DNA from: Streptococcus parasanguinis ATCC 15912
GTDB taxonomy: Bacteria > Bacillota > Bacilli > Lactobacillales > Streptococcaceae
Direction of reading: 5' to 3'
NCBI RefSeq assembly: GCF_000164675.2
Contig: NC_015678.1
Span: 1,488,001-1,552,000 of the forward strand
Length of the DNA stretch: 64,000 bases
The notes under the pieces were generated by a model that ran no database searches, was not told where the DNA came from, and worked only from the letters and a program-made list of their open reading frames with translations. This document shows positions 27,383 through 38,204 of this stretch, one piece after another. Within the stretch, counting starts at the first letter, position 1, and every line of letters starts with the position of its first letter. The translations under genes were made by a program, and so were the position numbers.

Positions 27383-27823
27383 CTACTGCATCATCCCTAA
27401 AATTTCATTTTGAATTTCAATGGCTGCATCTTGGTCACGACAGACAATCAAGAGGGTATTGGCCCCTGCTACTGTTCCCAAAATACGCTCATCTGACATT
27501 TCATCTACACCATTGGCCAAGAGAGCTGCTTCTCCTAGCTCTGTCCGCAAGACCAAGGTGAATTCTGCTCGTGAGACAGACTTTGCATGGCTGGACAACA
27601 TAATATAAATCTCTGCCACCTCAGGCTCATTTGGCAAAATATAATACAACTGGTCTTTTCGTTTCACCTTGACTAGACCCAGATCTCGCAAATCTCGTGA
27701 TAGAGTTGTTTGCGTTACAGCAATTCCTTTTGCTTCTAATCGATCCTGAATCTCTTTTTGAGTCGACAATTTTTCATTTCGAATCATTTGTTGAATCAAA
27801 AGGTGACGTTCTGTCTTTTTCAT
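27383..27823 (-). CDS. argR: Arginine repressor ArgR
   Basis: A 146-aa regulator. The N-terminal winged helix (QKEIQDRLEAKGIAVTQTTLSRDLRDLGLVKV) is followed by the hexamerisation/arginine-binding domain (GTVAGANTLLIVCRD). Streptococci carry several ArgR/AhrC paralogues. This one diverges from argS, a common arrangement, and a TGAATAAATATAC sequence at 27838-27850 resembles an ARG box at its own start site. Confidence 0.93.
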   Translation of the reverse strand: MKKTERHLLIQQMIRNEKLSTQKEIQDRLEAKGIAVTQTTLSRDLRDLGLVKVKRKDQLYYILPNEPEVAEIYIMLSSHAKSVSRAEFTLVLRTELGEAALLANGVDEMSDERILGTVAGANTLLIVCRDQDAAIEIQNEILGMMQ

Positions 27824-27927
27824 TGGACCTCCACTTTTGAATAAATATACTTTAAATTATACCAAAAAAATTGAAAATTCGCTCAGAATTGTGTTAAAAT
27901 AATAGTTAAAAGGACTAAGGAGCTAAT
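27824..27927. promoter_or_regulatory. argR-argS divergent promoters with ARG-like box
   Basis: Minus strand: -10 TATAAT (27856-27861) for argR. Plus strand: TTGAAA (27871-27876), 18-bp spacer, TAAAAT (27895-27900) for argS, then AAGGAG. The TGAATAAATATAC sequence (27838-27850) is the likely ArgR operator; it is an imperfect match to TGAATAATTATTCA. Confidence 0.6.
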
Positions 27928-29616
27928 ATGAACAATAAAGAACTCATTGCTAGTGAATTGGCCAAAGTGATTGACTCTCTTGACCAAGATGCTATTTTAA
28001 ATTTGCTTGAACAACCAAAATCATCTGATCTTGGTGACATTGCTTTTCCAGCCTTCTCACTTGCAAAAGTGGAACGCAAGGCTCCTCAAGCAATCGCTGC
28101 AGATATTGCTGAAAAGATCGACCAAAGCGCCTTCGAAAAAGTCGTTGCAACTGGACCTTACGTGAACTTCTTCTTAGACAAATCTAAGATCTCTGATCAG
28201 GTAATCAAATCCGTCATCGAAGCAGGTGCAGACTACGGTCAACAAGACGAAGGTCATGGACAAAACATTACCATCGACCTTTCAAGTCCAAATATCGCAA
28301 AACCATTCTCAGTTGGTCACTTGCGCTCAACCGTTATTGGGGATGCTCTTTCAAACATCTTCCGCAAAATGGGCTACAACACGATTAAAATCAACCACTT
28401 AGGGGACTGGGGTAAACAGTTCGGTCTCTTGATGGTGGCCTACAAAAAATGGGGTAGCAAGGAAGCTGTCGAAGCCAACCCAATCGATGAATTGCTAAAA
28501 CTTTACGTTCGAATCAACGCTGAAATCGAAAACGATCCTGAGCTTGATGAAGAAGGACGTAAATGGTTCAAAAAATTGGAAGATGGGGATCCAGAAGCAA
28601 CTGAATTGTGGCAATGGTTCCGTGATGAAAGCTTGGTGGAATTCAACCGTATCTACAAACTCCTCGGTGTTGAGTTTGATAGCTTAAACGGAGAAGCTTT
28701 CTACAACGACAAGATGGATGAAGGGGTTCAAATCCTTGAAGACAAAGGCTTGTTGAAAGAATCTAAAGGGGCTAGCATCGTTGAGTTGGATGATGTCAAC
28801 CTTCCACCAGCTATGATCAAAAAATCAGACGGTGCAACCCTTTATATCACTCGTGATATCGCAACTGCTATGTATCGTGCACGGACTTACAACTTTGTGA
28901 AAAACATCTATGCTGTAGGTCAAGAACAATCCAACCACTTCCGTCAGTTGAAAGCTGTTCTGAAGAAAATGGGATTTGACTGGAGCGACGATATGGTTCA
29001 CGTTGACTTTGGTTTGGTGACAAAAAACCGCCAAAAATTGTCAACTCGTAAAGGAAATATCATCCTTCTCGAACCAACTCTTCAAGAAGCGATCTCTCGT
29101 GCCAAAGCTCAGATCGAAGAAAAGAATCCTGAACTTGAAAACAAGGAAGAAGTGGCACATGCAGTCGGTGTTGGCGCGGTTAAATTCTACGACTTGAAGA
29201 CGGACCGCCGCAACGGTTATGACTTCGACCTCGAAGCCATGGTATCCTTCGAAGGAGAAACTGGACCTTACGTTCAATACGCATACGCTCGTATCCAATC
29301 GATCCTTCGCAAAGCCAACTTTACACCATCAACAGATGCTACATACAGCTTGAGCGATCCTGAAAGCTGGGAAATCATCAAGCTTCTCCAAGACTTCTCT
29401 CGTGTTGTCAAACGTGCTGCTGAAAACTATGATCCATCCTTGATCGCAAAATATGCCATCAACTTGGCTCAAGCCTTCAACAAATACTATGCACACACTC
29501 GTATCTTGGATGAAAGCCCTGAACGCGAAAGCCGTCTTGCTCTTAGCTACTCAACAGCAGTCGTCTTAAAAGAAGCCCTTCGCTTACTTGGTGTCGATGC
29601 ACCTGAGAAAATGTAA
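27928..29616 (+). CDS. argS: Arginyl-tRNA synthetase
   Basis: A 562-aa class I synthetase that charges tRNA-Arg. The HIGH-like motif appears as FSVGHLRST after SSPNIAKP, the KMSKS region is degenerate (STRKGN), as usual for ArgRS, and the C-terminal anticodon domain ([13 protein letters not shown]...) is complete. Start supported by AAGGAG upstream. Confidence 0.98.
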   Translation: MNNKELIASELAKVIDSLDQDAILNLLEQPKSSDLGDIAFPAFSLAKVERKAPQAIAADIAEKIDQSAFEKVVATGPYVNFFLDKSKISDQVIKSVIEAGADYGQQDEGHGQNITIDLSSPNIAKPFSVGHLRSTVIGDALSNIFRKMGYNTIKINHLGDWGKQFGLLMVAYKKWGSKEAVEANPIDELLKLYVRINAEIENDPELDEEGRKWFKKLEDGDPEATELWQWFRDESLVEFNRIYKLLGVEFDSLNGEAFYNDKMDEGVQILEDKGLLKESKGASIVELDDVNLPPAMIKKSDGATLYITRDIATAMYRARTYNFVKNIYAVGQEQSNHFRQLKAVLKKMGFDWSDDMVHVDFGLVTKNRQKLSTRKGNIILLEPTLQEAISRAKAQIEEKNPELENKEEVAHAVGVGAVKFYDLKTDRRNGYDFDLEAMVSFEGETGPYVQYAYARIQSILRKANFTPSTDATYSLSDPESWEIIKLLQDFSRVVKRAAENYDPSLIAKYAINLAQAFNKYYAHTRILDESPERESRLALSYSTAVVLKEALRLLGVDAPEKM

Positions 29617-29653
29617 AATGCCACAAGTAGTTGGAACAACTATTCCCAAATAG

Positions 29654-29682
29654 AAAAAAGGAGATGATTGATCTCCTTTTTT
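29654..29682 (+). terminator. argS terminator
   Basis: AAAAAAGGAGAT/ATCTCCTTTTTT stem-loop with T run, 38 bp past the argS stop. Confidence 0.9.
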
Positions 29683-29694
29683 CTTTAAATGAAC

Positions 29695-29722
29695 AAAAAA
29701 CGCTGAGAAATCAGCGTTTTTT
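29695..29722. terminator. Bidirectional terminator, nrdI side
   Basis: AAAAAACGCTGA-GAAA-TCAGCGTTTTTT ends at the nrdI stop; A and T runs on both sides let it act either way. Confidence 0.9.
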
Positions 29723-30176
29723 ATAAATGATACAAATCCTCTATAATAGTAGCCACTTTTTTGATGTCTCCCAACATCCCCCGCATTTCAAAATCGGCTA
29801 ACATAGGGAAACCAAAACGTTGGCTGTATTGCTTAGCAGTTAGACAATATTGATTGTTAAAATTCCGATTGCCTGATCCAACCACTCCTAAGCACTTGCT
29901 GGCGTTGTCTCCATAAGCAATAAAATCCGCAACATCTGTCGTCAAAATTTCCACATCACCATTATCAACACCATTTCCACCCTCCAAATAGGTTGGCAAA
30001 AAAGTGATAAAAGGATTGGTCATTTCAAAGAAGGGCTGGCCCTCTTTGACTAGGTCTTTCACATGAACTTTCTCGATTTCAAGTTCAGGATGGGCTTCCA
30101 GCAAGTAGTCACTTAAGCGACGGACAAAACTCTCTGTATTCCCACTCAGACTAATATAAACAAAGGATACTTTCAT
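29721..30176 (-). CDS. nrdI: NrdI flavodoxin-like protein
   Basis: A 151-aa flavoprotein that supplies oxidant to assemble the Mn(III)2-tyrosyl radical of the class Ib reductase NrdF. The FMN loop SLSGNTESF is near residues 9-17; VVGSGNRNFNNQYC and FEMRG follow as in NrdI. nrdE/nrdF/nrdH are not nearby, so this is a stand-alone copy. Confidence 0.92.
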   Translation of the reverse strand: MKVSFVYISLSGNTESFVRRLSDYLLEAHPELEIEKVHVKDLVKEGQPFFEMTNPFITFLPTYLEGGNGVDNGDVEILTTDVADFIAYGDNASKCLGVVGSGNRNFNNQYCLTAKQYSQRFGFPMLADFEMRGMLGDIKKVATIIEDLYHL

Positions 30177-30237
30177 CTTTTTTCTCCAATCAAGAAGCTC
30201 TCTTATCCTCTAAGAGAGCTCCATTCAAACTTATCTA

Positions 30238-30753
30238 TTATGCCCTAGCTTGAGCTTTTCTCAAACGCAAGGTTTTATACAAAACAATTCCAAGGAAGAG
30301 AAGGGATAAAGCAGTCAAGAGTAACAAAGCAATGGACGAAGATGCCAGATATCGTTGGCGAAGGGACGGGGTTGAAAAACTAGCTAATAGTGGACGCCCT
30401 GCAAAATAATTATAGCAAGAGAAGGCTTGACTTAATAAAATCTGCCCCATGTAAGTATAATGGGCTGTTAACAGATCCTGCTTCATAAAGAGGAAATAGA
30501 AAGTTGCCAGTAAGGCAATCAGAATCAGGGAAACAAATAAAAAGGTTAGTGGAGACTGATTGAGTTGGGCTGATTTCTCATAATATGCCACATAGTCAGC
30601 CTTGTCTTGAGCCGTTGTTAAACCAAGTTGTTTCGCAAAATCATCTGTCAGCTCAAAACTCTTTGAAGCTCCAAAGGTTGAGACAGCTGAAGTCAGGGTT
30701 CCAACCGTAGAGAAAAATAACAGGATGTAAAGATAGATAGGTTTCTTTTTCAT
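30238..30753 (-). CDS. Four-span membrane protein of unknown function
   Basis: A 171-aa protein with an N-terminal span (about 8-25), an extracytoplasmic section (about 26-66) and three more spans (67-90, 95-118, 138-160), ending in a basic tail (LRLRKAQARA). No domain recognised. It precedes nrdI by 61 bp on the same strand and may be co-transcribed. Confidence 0.75.
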   Translation of the reverse strand: MKKKPIYLYILLFFSTVGTLTSAVSTFGASKSFELTDDFAKQLGLTTAQDKADYVAYYEKSAQLNQSPLTFLFVSLILIALLATFYFLFMKQDLLTAHYTYMGQILLSQAFSCYNYFAGRPLLASFSTPSLRQRYLASSSIALLLLTALSLLFLGIVLYKTLRLRKAQARA

Positions 30754-31181
30754 ACAAACTCCTTTTCATTTCTTACACCCTATTATATCGCGATACAGAT
30801 AGAAAGGCAAGCGCCTCAAAACCGTGGAAGCACTTGCCTGATCACTGATTCGTTCAAATGAAATTCATTCGGAAAAATAATGTGTACAAAAGATGAAAAA
30901 AGACATCGTAACTGTTTTATTGGGATTACTAGAGATATAACGGAGTCCTATAAACATTCATTCGAACACCACCAGTATATCTCATTTCTTTCTTCTTGTG
31001 TCATCTATTTCTATTCTGCTTCATTTCGACACGATTTGGTCTATAAAAGCCATTTCCTCTCCTCATCCAAAAACTATTCTGTTCTTTTTCTCAACTATTT
31101 GGTCATCACTCTATCAAAAAAGCCAGAAGAGCTTGCCTTCTGACTTTCTTTATTTAGATGAATGAACGAAAGAAATAAGAA
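30754..31181. other. Gene-free region with terminator of the adhesin gene
   Basis: Contains an imperfect hairpin AGGCAAG...CTTGCCT (about 30808-30839) and, at about 31108-31143, a minus-strand terminator GTCAGAAG...CTTCTGGC followed by six T that ends the adhesin transcript. An 87-codon plus-strand frame here has no ribosome site and unlikely composition, so I do not call it. ATTCATTCG words recur three times without clear meaning. Confidence 0.6.
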
Positions 31182-33449
31182 TTAATCCTCTTTCTTCTTG
31201 CGAGCAAGACCTAGTCCGAACAATCCAGTCATCGCACCTGCAAGAACAGCTACAGTTGAGCTTTCTGTACCTGTATTTGGAAGCGCAGGTGTTTGTGGTT
31301 GTGCAGATTGTACGGGTTGTTCCGGAACTTCCGGAGTTGGTGGAACAATTGGTGTTGGTGGGGTATATGAAGTTGGTGTTGGTGGAATTTCTGTTTTCCT
31401 TACCACTTTGTTCTTATGCCATTTCACTCTAACTTCTGGTTTCACCGGTTTAGCATTTGGAACAACTTCCAAAGTCGGTGGAGTTGGAGCAGTGGGTGGA
31501 ATTGGAGCAGTAGGCTTTTCAGGTTCTTTACCTGGATTTTTAGGAACTGCCACCTCTGAATTAATGGCAAACCAATAAACCGTCGGTTGTCCCATTGCAT
31601 TTGCTCCATTTGCTGTAAATACAAGATGCCCGTCTAACATCTTAAGTCCTGCACCACCATAATAGAGATACTTCGAATCTGGATTGTCCCATCCTTCGAG
31701 GGCCGAAGAGGTCTCCCCATTAAACGCTGAACCATGTTCAATATATTGATTATCTTTCAGTGATTTCACTTCTTTGGTAGTAGGATCATAAGACACACTA
31801 GAATTCGGAATTGCGATATACTTATTATTTCCAATATTCACCGATTCTATATGTTCTAATGTTTCAAACTTTTTCTTCGGTGTAAAGGTTAGCTTTCCTG
31901 TTGTAGAATTAATAGTATAAACGCCAATAATATCATCTTTACCATTCAACGTATAGTTGTCTGTCCCAATATTGTGACCATTCCCAGTACCTGATACATT
32001 GACGCTTGTCGCATCGATAACTGTTTCTTCACTAACTACGAATTCACTTCCATTAAATGTTGTTTTCTGAGCTACAATTTTGATTGGATTTTCCGCAGAG
32101 ATGGTTACCTCGGCAGATCCAAAGTCAGGGATCCCATTTTTTACAACAACCGCATTGTGTTCAATGCTCATCGATGACCCGTCTGCATAGGGGTTCCAAG
32201 TCCCACGAACCGTATTCCCATTCTTATCCTTAGCTTCCACTGTAAGAGCACGAGGTTTATCTCCACTTTCGACATAAGAAGCACCTGTCCAGTGATTCAA
32301 CGAATTTAAAGCAACTATGGCATTGTGTTTAGTAAGATCAAACCGACGACCATTCCCATCATAAAATTCAACATCGACAGCAACCTTAACTGGTTTAAGT
32401 TTATTGGTCGAAGCACCGACCGTCAAAGTGACGGTTGGATCAGCACTCACAGCTGCGATTCCTTTCCCGTCATTTGAAGGAAGACTGATAATTTCATATC
32501 GATAAATTACACGTTTGATTGGATTTACATTCACATTTTCACGCATACTCGATTTATTTAAATTATCATAAGTAACTACAAATTTATCTCCCTCTCTAAC
32601 AAGGATGTATTCCGTTTCCCTGTTTGTCCAAGGGCTTGTAGAAACGATATCCGAACTCATCAATTTATTTGAGTCATATTGATGTACATTGCTCGTATTT
32701 AGACGGGCTTGGGCATCTTTGGTAAGATAGGTATTAATTCCATCGATTTGATGGATCGCATTCGTTTCACGTTGGAAGGTTAAATCTTGAACAGTTTCTA
32801 AATTTTTGAGATCGCTAAACCCATTATCTTCCATGTAGCTGTCGTACATTTTCTTAGCAATCTTGTACTGTTTCAATAATTCTTGATATTGTGCTAATTT
32901 AGCTTGGTAAGAAAGAAAATCCAATTCATACTGCTCTCTCTTCTCGTTATAAGTAGCAAGTTCAGATTTGTATTTTGCTTCCGCTTCCGCATTTCTCTTT
33001 TCAATCAATGTAATTTCTTGAGTTTTTGCTTCATACTCTGCTTTTGCTTTTTTGTAGTTTTCGACTACTGTGTTGATTTCAGCTGTTTGAGCTTTATTAT
33101 CTGCTTCGGCTGCTGCGATAGACGGTTGGACTTTTTCAGCTTCTTCTGTAACTGTCACACCTTCTGCAACTGCAGCTGCTTTTGCTTTTTCAAGTTCTGG
33201 TGATTCTACATATGTTGTCGTAACTGTTTTATTTCCTTCTGTCACAGTTGTAGACGTCAACTTAGAGCTTGCTACTGTATCTGTAGCGGTTACTTCAGTA
33301 GCCGGTCCCGTCTCCTCGTCAGCTTTTACTTCTGCTCCGTAAGTGTTTACAGTAGCCAATCCAGCAACGGCCAATGAAACAACACCGACTGATAATTTAC
33401 GAATTGAAAATTTTTCTTGCTTCGAACACTGTTCACGATAGCTTTTCAT
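31182..33449 (-). CDS. LPXTG surface adhesin with GbpC/antigen I/II-like V domain
   Basis: A 755-aa wall-anchored protein. Order of parts: YSIRK-type signal peptide (FSIRKLSVGVVSLAVAG), a Thr/Val-rich section, an alanine/lysine/tyrosine-rich coiled coil like the antigen I/II A region (about 100-205), a lectin-like V/GbpC domain (about 210-440), a beta-rich section, a proline-rich stalk (PPTPEVP...) and LPNTG with a hydrophobic span and KKKED tail. The family binds salivary agglutinin or glucans. It is about half the length of classical antigen I/II, with only short A and P regions. The ATG at 33449 is preferred to an adjoining in-frame TTG. Ligand unknown; single gene. Confidence 0.88.
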   Translation of the reverse strand: MKSYREQCSKQEKFSIRKLSVGVVSLAVAGLATVNTYGAEVKADEETGPATEVTATDTVASSKLTSTTVTEGNKTVTTTYVESPELEKAKAAAVAEGVTVTEEAEKVQPSIAAAEADNKAQTAEINTVVENYKKAKAEYEAKTQEITLIEKRNAEAEAKYKSELATYNEKREQYELDFLSYQAKLAQYQELLKQYKIAKKMYDSYMEDNGFSDLKNLETVQDLTFQRETNAIHQIDGINTYLTKDAQARLNTSNVHQYDSNKLMSSDIVSTSPWTNRETEYILVREGDKFVVTYDNLNKSSMRENVNVNPIKRVIYRYEIISLPSNDGKGIAAVSADPTVTLTVGASTNKLKPVKVAVDVEFYDGNGRRFDLTKHNAIVALNSLNHWTGASYVESGDKPRALTVEAKDKNGNTVRGTWNPYADGSSMSIEHNAVVVKNGIPDFGSAEVTISAENPIKIVAQKTTFNGSEFVVSEETVIDATSVNVSGTGNGHNIGTDNYTLNGKDDIIGVYTINSTTGKLTFTPKKKFETLEHIESVNIGNNKYIAIPNSSVSYDPTTKEVKSLKDNQYIEHGSAFNGETSSALEGWDNPDSKYLYYGGAGLKMLDGHLVFTANGANAMGQPTVYWFAINSEVAVPKNPGKEPEKPTAPIPPTAPTPPTLEVVPNAKPVKPEVRVKWHKNKVVRKTEIPPTPTSYTPPTPIVPPTPEVPEQPVQSAQPQTPALPNTGTESSTVAVLAGAMTGLFGLGLARKKKED

Positions 33450-34041
33450 TTTCAATATTCTCCTTTTTAGTCAAAAAATCTCACGGCAGGTGCAAAAAAA
33501 TGCTACTACCAGTTAATTACATTGTATCACAATCAACTATTTTAAAAGATGTGTTAATATAATTTTTTATTTTACTCTAAATATATAGCGCTTTTATTTG
33601 CTAACATTTCCAATTTTTTCGTTGAAAATAAATGCACTATGTATTGAAAAAATAATGGATTTTCAAGGCATTTCCTCTGTTTTTTATTTTTAAAACTTTC
33701 ACCACTAAACAAAGATAGGTACAATAAATGTTTATATTCCATCGGTAAAGAACAAACTCCAGAAACTTAAATTATGTAACTTTTTCCCTTATGTATTTTG
33801 CAGATTCAAAAAAAAAGACATCGTTAAAATTCCCATTTGATAGCCATTAGGTTTCATTTTTTATCTTTTTCCTTCAAACAAGAAAACCATTCTCAATTAT
33901 GAGGAGCTTCTCAGTTTATTTGAAAAAAATGTCGTATCTCTATCTTCATCCTGTTGCACATCCCTAAAAGTTCACCAGTGGCCTCTCTCAAAGCTACAAA
34001 AAAGACCAAGATCTGAAGGACCTTGGTCTAACAACTAGTGA
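33450..34041. promoter_or_regulatory. AT-rich gap with adhesin promoter and malP terminator
   Basis: Minus strand TGATACAAT (-10 at 33531-33536) is the likely adhesin promoter, 82 bp before the start; the -35 is weak. At 34004-34028 GACCAAG...CTTGGTC with six T on the minus strand (33998-34003) terminates the malQ-malP transcript. Between them about 450 bp of AT-rich sequence shows no ORF, tRNA or repeat that I can support. Confidence 0.6.
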
Positions 34042-36300
34042 TTAGTTTAAGTGCCAGATGTCTTCGTTGTACTGAGCGATCGTACGGTCAGATGAGAAGA
34101 ATCCTGCTTTCGCAATGTTAACGATGACTTGATCCAACCATGCATCACGATCTTCGTAGTCAGCCAACATGCGTTCTTTAGTTACAATATAGTCTTCCAA
34201 ATCAAGAAGAGTCATGAACCAGTCTTTGTTGATCAATTCATCGTGAAGACGAGTCAAGCGTTCTTTGTTCCCAACTGCAAGAACGGCATCGCTGACGATG
34301 AAGTCTACCAATGGTTTGATGGCTTCACGTTCATAGAAGTCTGCTGATTTGTATGCTGATTTGGCATAAAGATCGATAACAGTTTCTGAATCTTCACCGA
34401 AGATGTAGATGTTGTCACGTCCAACCAATTCAGCGATTTCCACGTTGGCTCCATCCATAGTACCAAGTGTCAATGCACCATTCAACATGAATTTCATGTT
34501 ACCAGTACCTGAAGCTTCTTTCGAAGCAAGAGAGATTTGCTCAGAAATATCGCTAGCTGGGATCAAGTAGCTTGCAGCAGTTACGTTGTAGTTTTCTACC
34601 ATAACAACTTGCAAGTGTGGAGCTACTGCTGGATCGTTTGCAATCACTTCAGACAAGCAAAGGATCAAGTGGATGATATCTTGTGCAATGGTGTAGGCAG
34701 GAGCTGCTTTACCACCAAAGAGAACAGTGATTGGGCGAGCAGGGATATTTCCAGCTTTGATGTCCAAGTATTTGTGGATCACATACAAAGCGTTCATTTG
34801 TTGACGTTTGTATTCGTGAAGACGTTTGATTTGGGTATCAAAGATAGAATTTGGATTGATTTCCACACCTTGATGGTCTTTCAAGAAACGAGCCAATTTC
34901 CGTTTGTTGTGAGACTTGATGTTTTCCAATTTTGCTTTGACTGCATCTTTATCTTCATAAGAAAGAAGGTCTTCCAATTTAGATGCGTCATGGTGCCAGT
35001 CACGTTCGAGGATATCATCCAAGTAGTGTGACAAGGTTGGGTTAGCGTGCATGAGCCAACGACGGAAAGTGATACCATTTGTTTTGTTGTTGAATTTTTC
35101 AGGGTAAATGTCGTAGAAGGCTTTCAACTCAGAATTCTTCAAGATTTCTGTGTGAAGTGCTGCTACCCCGTTTACGCTAAATCCATAGTGGATATCCATG
35201 TGTGCCATGTGTACGCGATCATTCTCATCGATGATTTGAACAGCTGGATCTTTGTATTCAGCGCGAACACGGCGGTCCAATTCTTCAATGATCGGAACCA
35301 AGTGAGGAACCACTTCTTGCAAGAAATCAAGAGGCCATTTTTCAAGGGCTTCCGCAAGGATTGTGTGGTTAGTGTAGGCCGTCATGCTACGAACGATAGA
35401 GATGGCTTCATCCATTCCAATACCACGTTCTGTCAAAAGACGGATCAATTCAGGGATGACCATTGATGGGTGAGTATCGTTGATTTGGACAACAGCATAG
35501 TCAGCAAGGTCATGCAAGTTGCTTCCTTTTTCGATGGCTTCGTCGATGATCAATTGTGCACCATTTGATACCATGAAGTATTGTTGGAAGATACGGAGCA
35601 ATTCCCCTTGACGGTTACTATCATCTGGGTACAAGAAGAGGGTCAAGTTGCGAGCGATATCTGTCTTGTCAAAGTTAATACCATCTTCAATAATAGATGA
35701 ATCAACTGAATCCAAGTCGAACAAACGCAAACGGTTCTTGGTATCAATCTTGTAACCAGGGACATCGATATCATAAAGGGTAGAAGTCAATGTGAAGTGT
35801 GCAAATGGCACTTTGTAGCTACGGCTTGAACGAACGAGCCAGCTTTGGTCAGTTAACCATGCGTTTGGAATGGTTTCTTGTTGGTTGTTTTTTAATACTT
35901 GTTGGAACAAACCAAAGTGGTAGTTCAAACCAACCCCATCCCCTGTCAAACCAAGGCTTGAGATAGAGTCGATAAAGCAGGCTGCCAAGCGTCCCAAACC
36001 ACCGTTACCAAGTGATGGTTCCAATTCCACTTCTTCGACTTCGATCAAGTCTTTACCAGCATCTGACAATTCTTTTTTAACATCGTCGTAAAGACCCAAG
36101 TTGATCAAGTTATTAGACAAGAGTTTACCGATCAAGAACTCAGCTGAGATATAGTAAACTTTTTTCTTACCAGTATTTAATTTCTTTTGGGCACTTGCTT
36201 GCTTGGTGTAATTAAGCAAAGCAAGGTACAATTCTTCATTTGAACATTCTGCAATTGTTTTTTGATGATGGTCAATCACATATTTTTGTAATGATTCCAT
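34042..36300 (-). CDS. malP: Maltodextrin / glycogen phosphorylase
   Basis: A 752-aa GT35 enzyme that releases glucose-1-phosphate from alpha-1,4-glucans. [19 protein letters not shown] near the N-terminus and the PLP-lysine motif [19 protein letters not shown] (about residue 600) are intact. It is downstream of malQ by 46 bp, and together they process maltodextrins brought in by MalXCD, so the maltodextrin (MalP) role is favoured over storage glycogen; no glg genes are nearby. Confidence 0.95.
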   Translation of the reverse strand: MESLQKYVIDHHQKTIAECSNEELYLALLNYTKQASAQKKLNTGKKKVYYISAEFLIGKLLSNNLINLGLYDDVKKELSDAGKDLIEVEEVELEPSLGNGGLGRLAACFIDSISSLGLTGDGVGLNYHFGLFQQVLKNNQQETIPNAWLTDQSWLVRSSRSYKVPFAHFTLTSTLYDIDVPGYKIDTKNRLRLFDLDSVDSSIIEDGINFDKTDIARNLTLFLYPDDSNRQGELLRIFQQYFMVSNGAQLIIDEAIEKGSNLHDLADYAVVQINDTHPSMVIPELIRLLTERGIGMDEAISIVRSMTAYTNHTILAEALEKWPLDFLQEVVPHLVPIIEELDRRVRAEYKDPAVQIIDENDRVHMAHMDIHYGFSVNGVAALHTEILKNSELKAFYDIYPEKFNNKTNGITFRRWLMHANPTLSHYLDDILERDWHHDASKLEDLLSYEDKDAVKAKLENIKSHNKRKLARFLKDHQGVEINPNSIFDTQIKRLHEYKRQQMNALYVIHKYLDIKAGNIPARPITVLFGGKAAPAYTIAQDIIHLILCLSEVIANDPAVAPHLQVVMVENYNVTAASYLIPASDISEQISLASKEASGTGNMKFMLNGALTLGTMDGANVEIAELVGRDNIYIFGEDSETVIDLYAKSAYKSADFYEREAIKPLVDFIVSDAVLAVGNKERLTRLHDELINKDWFMTLLDLEDYIVTKERMLADYEDRDAWLDQVIVNIAKAGFFSSDRTIAQYNEDIWHLN

Positions 36301-36346
36301 GTTGAGTGTCTCCTTTGTTTCAACAATTTTTTAATAGGGGGAAAGA

Positions 36347-37864
36347 TTATTTTTCTGCTTTTTTAAAGTCTTTGTTTTCACGACGATAGATCGTTGTGAA
36401 ATCAAGCAATTCTTGCTCAACAGCTGGAGTTAATTGATCCGCTGTCATTCGCCATGACCAGTTACCACCGAGAGTAGATGGGAAGTTCATCCGAGCTGAG
36501 CCATCTAACTCAAGCAAGTCTTGCATCGTAGCAATCGCCATGAAGCTGACGGAAGCAAAGACTGTGCGAAGCATAGCATGTGGGACAGATTCGTACTCTT
36601 TCCGGTTGGTATAACGAGCAAGGTACTCACGAGTTGGATCGTCGATTTCATTTCGGTACCATCCAAGAACTGTGTTGTTATCATGTGTTCCAGTGTACAT
36701 CACAGAGTTGTTTGGTGCCAAGTGAGGGCTATCGATACTTTCATCGTCAGGATTGAAGGCAAATTGAAGAATCTTCATTCCTGGGAAGCCAGTACGTTCG
36801 CGAAGCTCGATGACTTCGTCTGTCATGAAGCCAAGGTCCTCAGCGATGATGTTCAAATCACCGAGCTCTTCCTTCACGGCTGCAAAGAGTTTGTAGCCAG
36901 GACCTTTGACCCATTTACCAGGTGCGGCAGTTTCAGAACCAGCTGGGATTTCCCAGTATGATTCGAAACCACGGAAGTGGTCGATCCGAACGATGTCATA
37001 GATCTTGAAGCTTTCACGCAAGCGTTCAATCCACCATTGGTAGCCATCTTTGTCCATTGCTTCCCAGTCATAGATTGGGTTCCCCCAAAGTTGACCAGTT
37101 GCTGAGAACTCATCTGGCGGGCATCCTGCAATGCAAGTTGCTTTTCCGTTTTCATCTGTTTTGAAGAGATGAGGATTAGCCCACATGTCGCTTGAATCTT
37201 CTGCTACATAGATTGGCATATCTCCCACAATTTCAATGTGGTGGTCGTTAGCATAAGCTTTCAAGGCCAACCATTGTTGGAAGAAGAAGAATTGAGTCAC
37301 ACGATGGTAAGTCAATTTATCAGCCAATTCTTCACGGTATTTAGCCAAAGCTTTTGGCTCACGCGCACGAATAGCTGCATCTGGCCACTCTGTCCAAGCT
37401 TTCAAATCAAAGTGTTCTTTAATAGCCATGTATTCTGCGAAGAGCTCCAACCAAGAAGCATTGGCTTCACAAAATTCTTGGAATTCTTTTTGATCACTTG
37501 ATTTTAAGAAATTCGCAACTGCTTTTTCAAGCAAGGGACGACGTTGTTCGAAAACCTTTGCATAATCCACTTGAGTAGGATCTTGACCAAAGTCCACTCC
37601 TTTAAGGTCTGCTTCTGTTAACAAACCTTGCTCGATCAAAAGATCGAAATCAATAAAATGAGTGTTCCCAGCAAAAGCTGAGAAAGATTGGTATGGAGAA
37701 TCTCCATAACTAGTTGTACCAAGCGGCAAGATTTGCCAGTAACGTTGCTTGGTTCGAACGAGGAAATCAACAAAATCATATGCTGATTGTCCGAATGATC
37801 CGATTCCGTATTGTCCAGGAAGGGAAGAAATGTGCATCAAAACACCACTTTGACGTTTTTTCAT
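36347..37864 (-). CDS. malQ: 4-alpha-glucanotransferase (amylomaltase)
   Basis: A 505-aa GH77 enzyme that disproportionates maltodextrins so that MalP can use the longer products. Conserved blocks: MPIYVAEDSSDMWANPHLF, the nucleophile region RIDHFRGFESYWEIP, AEDLGF (acid/base glutamate) and YTGTHDNNTVLGWY. First gene of malQ-malP, transcribed away from malX under the operator region. Confidence 0.97.
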   Translation of the reverse strand: MKKRQSGVLMHISSLPGQYGIGSFGQSAYDFVDFLVRTKQRYWQILPLGTTSYGDSPYQSFSAFAGNTHFIDFDLLIEQGLLTEADLKGVDFGQDPTQVDYAKVFEQRRPLLEKAVANFLKSSDQKEFQEFCEANASWLELFAEYMAIKEHFDLKAWTEWPDAAIRAREPKALAKYREELADKLTYHRVTQFFFFQQWLALKAYANDHHIEIVGDMPIYVAEDSSDMWANPHLFKTDENGKATCIAGCPPDEFSATGQLWGNPIYDWEAMDKDGYQWWIERLRESFKIYDIVRIDHFRGFESYWEIPAGSETAAPGKWVKGPGYKLFAAVKEELGDLNIIAEDLGFMTDEVIELRERTGFPGMKILQFAFNPDDESIDSPHLAPNNSVMYTGTHDNNTVLGWYRNEIDDPTREYLARYTNRKEYESVPHAMLRTVFASVSFMAIATMQDLLELDGSARMNFPSTLGGNWSWRMTADQLTPAVEQELLDFTTIYRRENKDFKKAEK

Positions 37865-38006
37865 GGGTTACCACCTCTTTTTATTTCTTTGAAGCCTGCG
37901 ATTCGGTGCACGGTATGGGTATCGTTGCAGAGTCGTATCCAGCTCTCAAGCGGCTCTACTCTTTGTTAAAAATCGAACAGGCGCAACTCAGTTTACGCAA
38001 TTTTTG

Positions 38007-38058
38007 CGAAAACGTTTGCGTACCATGCCATTATAAACTTTTTCCATATTTTCTGCAA
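38007..38058 (-). promoter_or_regulatory. malQP promoter with MalR/CcpA-type operator
   Basis: Minus strand TTGCAG (38053-38058), 17-bp spacer, TATAAT (38030-38035). The near-palindrome CGAAAACGTTTGCG (38007-38020) covers the expected start of transcription; this is a LacI-family site that fits MalR (encoded in this window) or CcpA. Upstream, GTTAAA-N5-TTTAAG (about 38070-38086) is a partial CiaR-like repeat. The leader to malQ is about 150 nt. Confidence 0.75.
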
Positions 38059-38204
38059 GGGGTTTCTTAAAAACTTTTTAACTTTTTTTCAGAGTGCCCT
38101 CATCCCTAGTGTATTCTTTCCTTTGGCTAATGTCAACAAAATAATCTATTTTATAGAAGAAAGTTCGGAATTAAAATATTTTTAAAAAATTTTTTCAAAA
38201 GCAC

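Noticed and set aside
30880..31143. 87-codon plus-strand open frame between the membrane protein and the adhesin genes
   Set aside because: No ribosome site before the ATG, no recognisable domain, Ser/Phe/Tyr-heavy composition and overlap with the adhesin terminator; more likely chance in AT-rich DNA.
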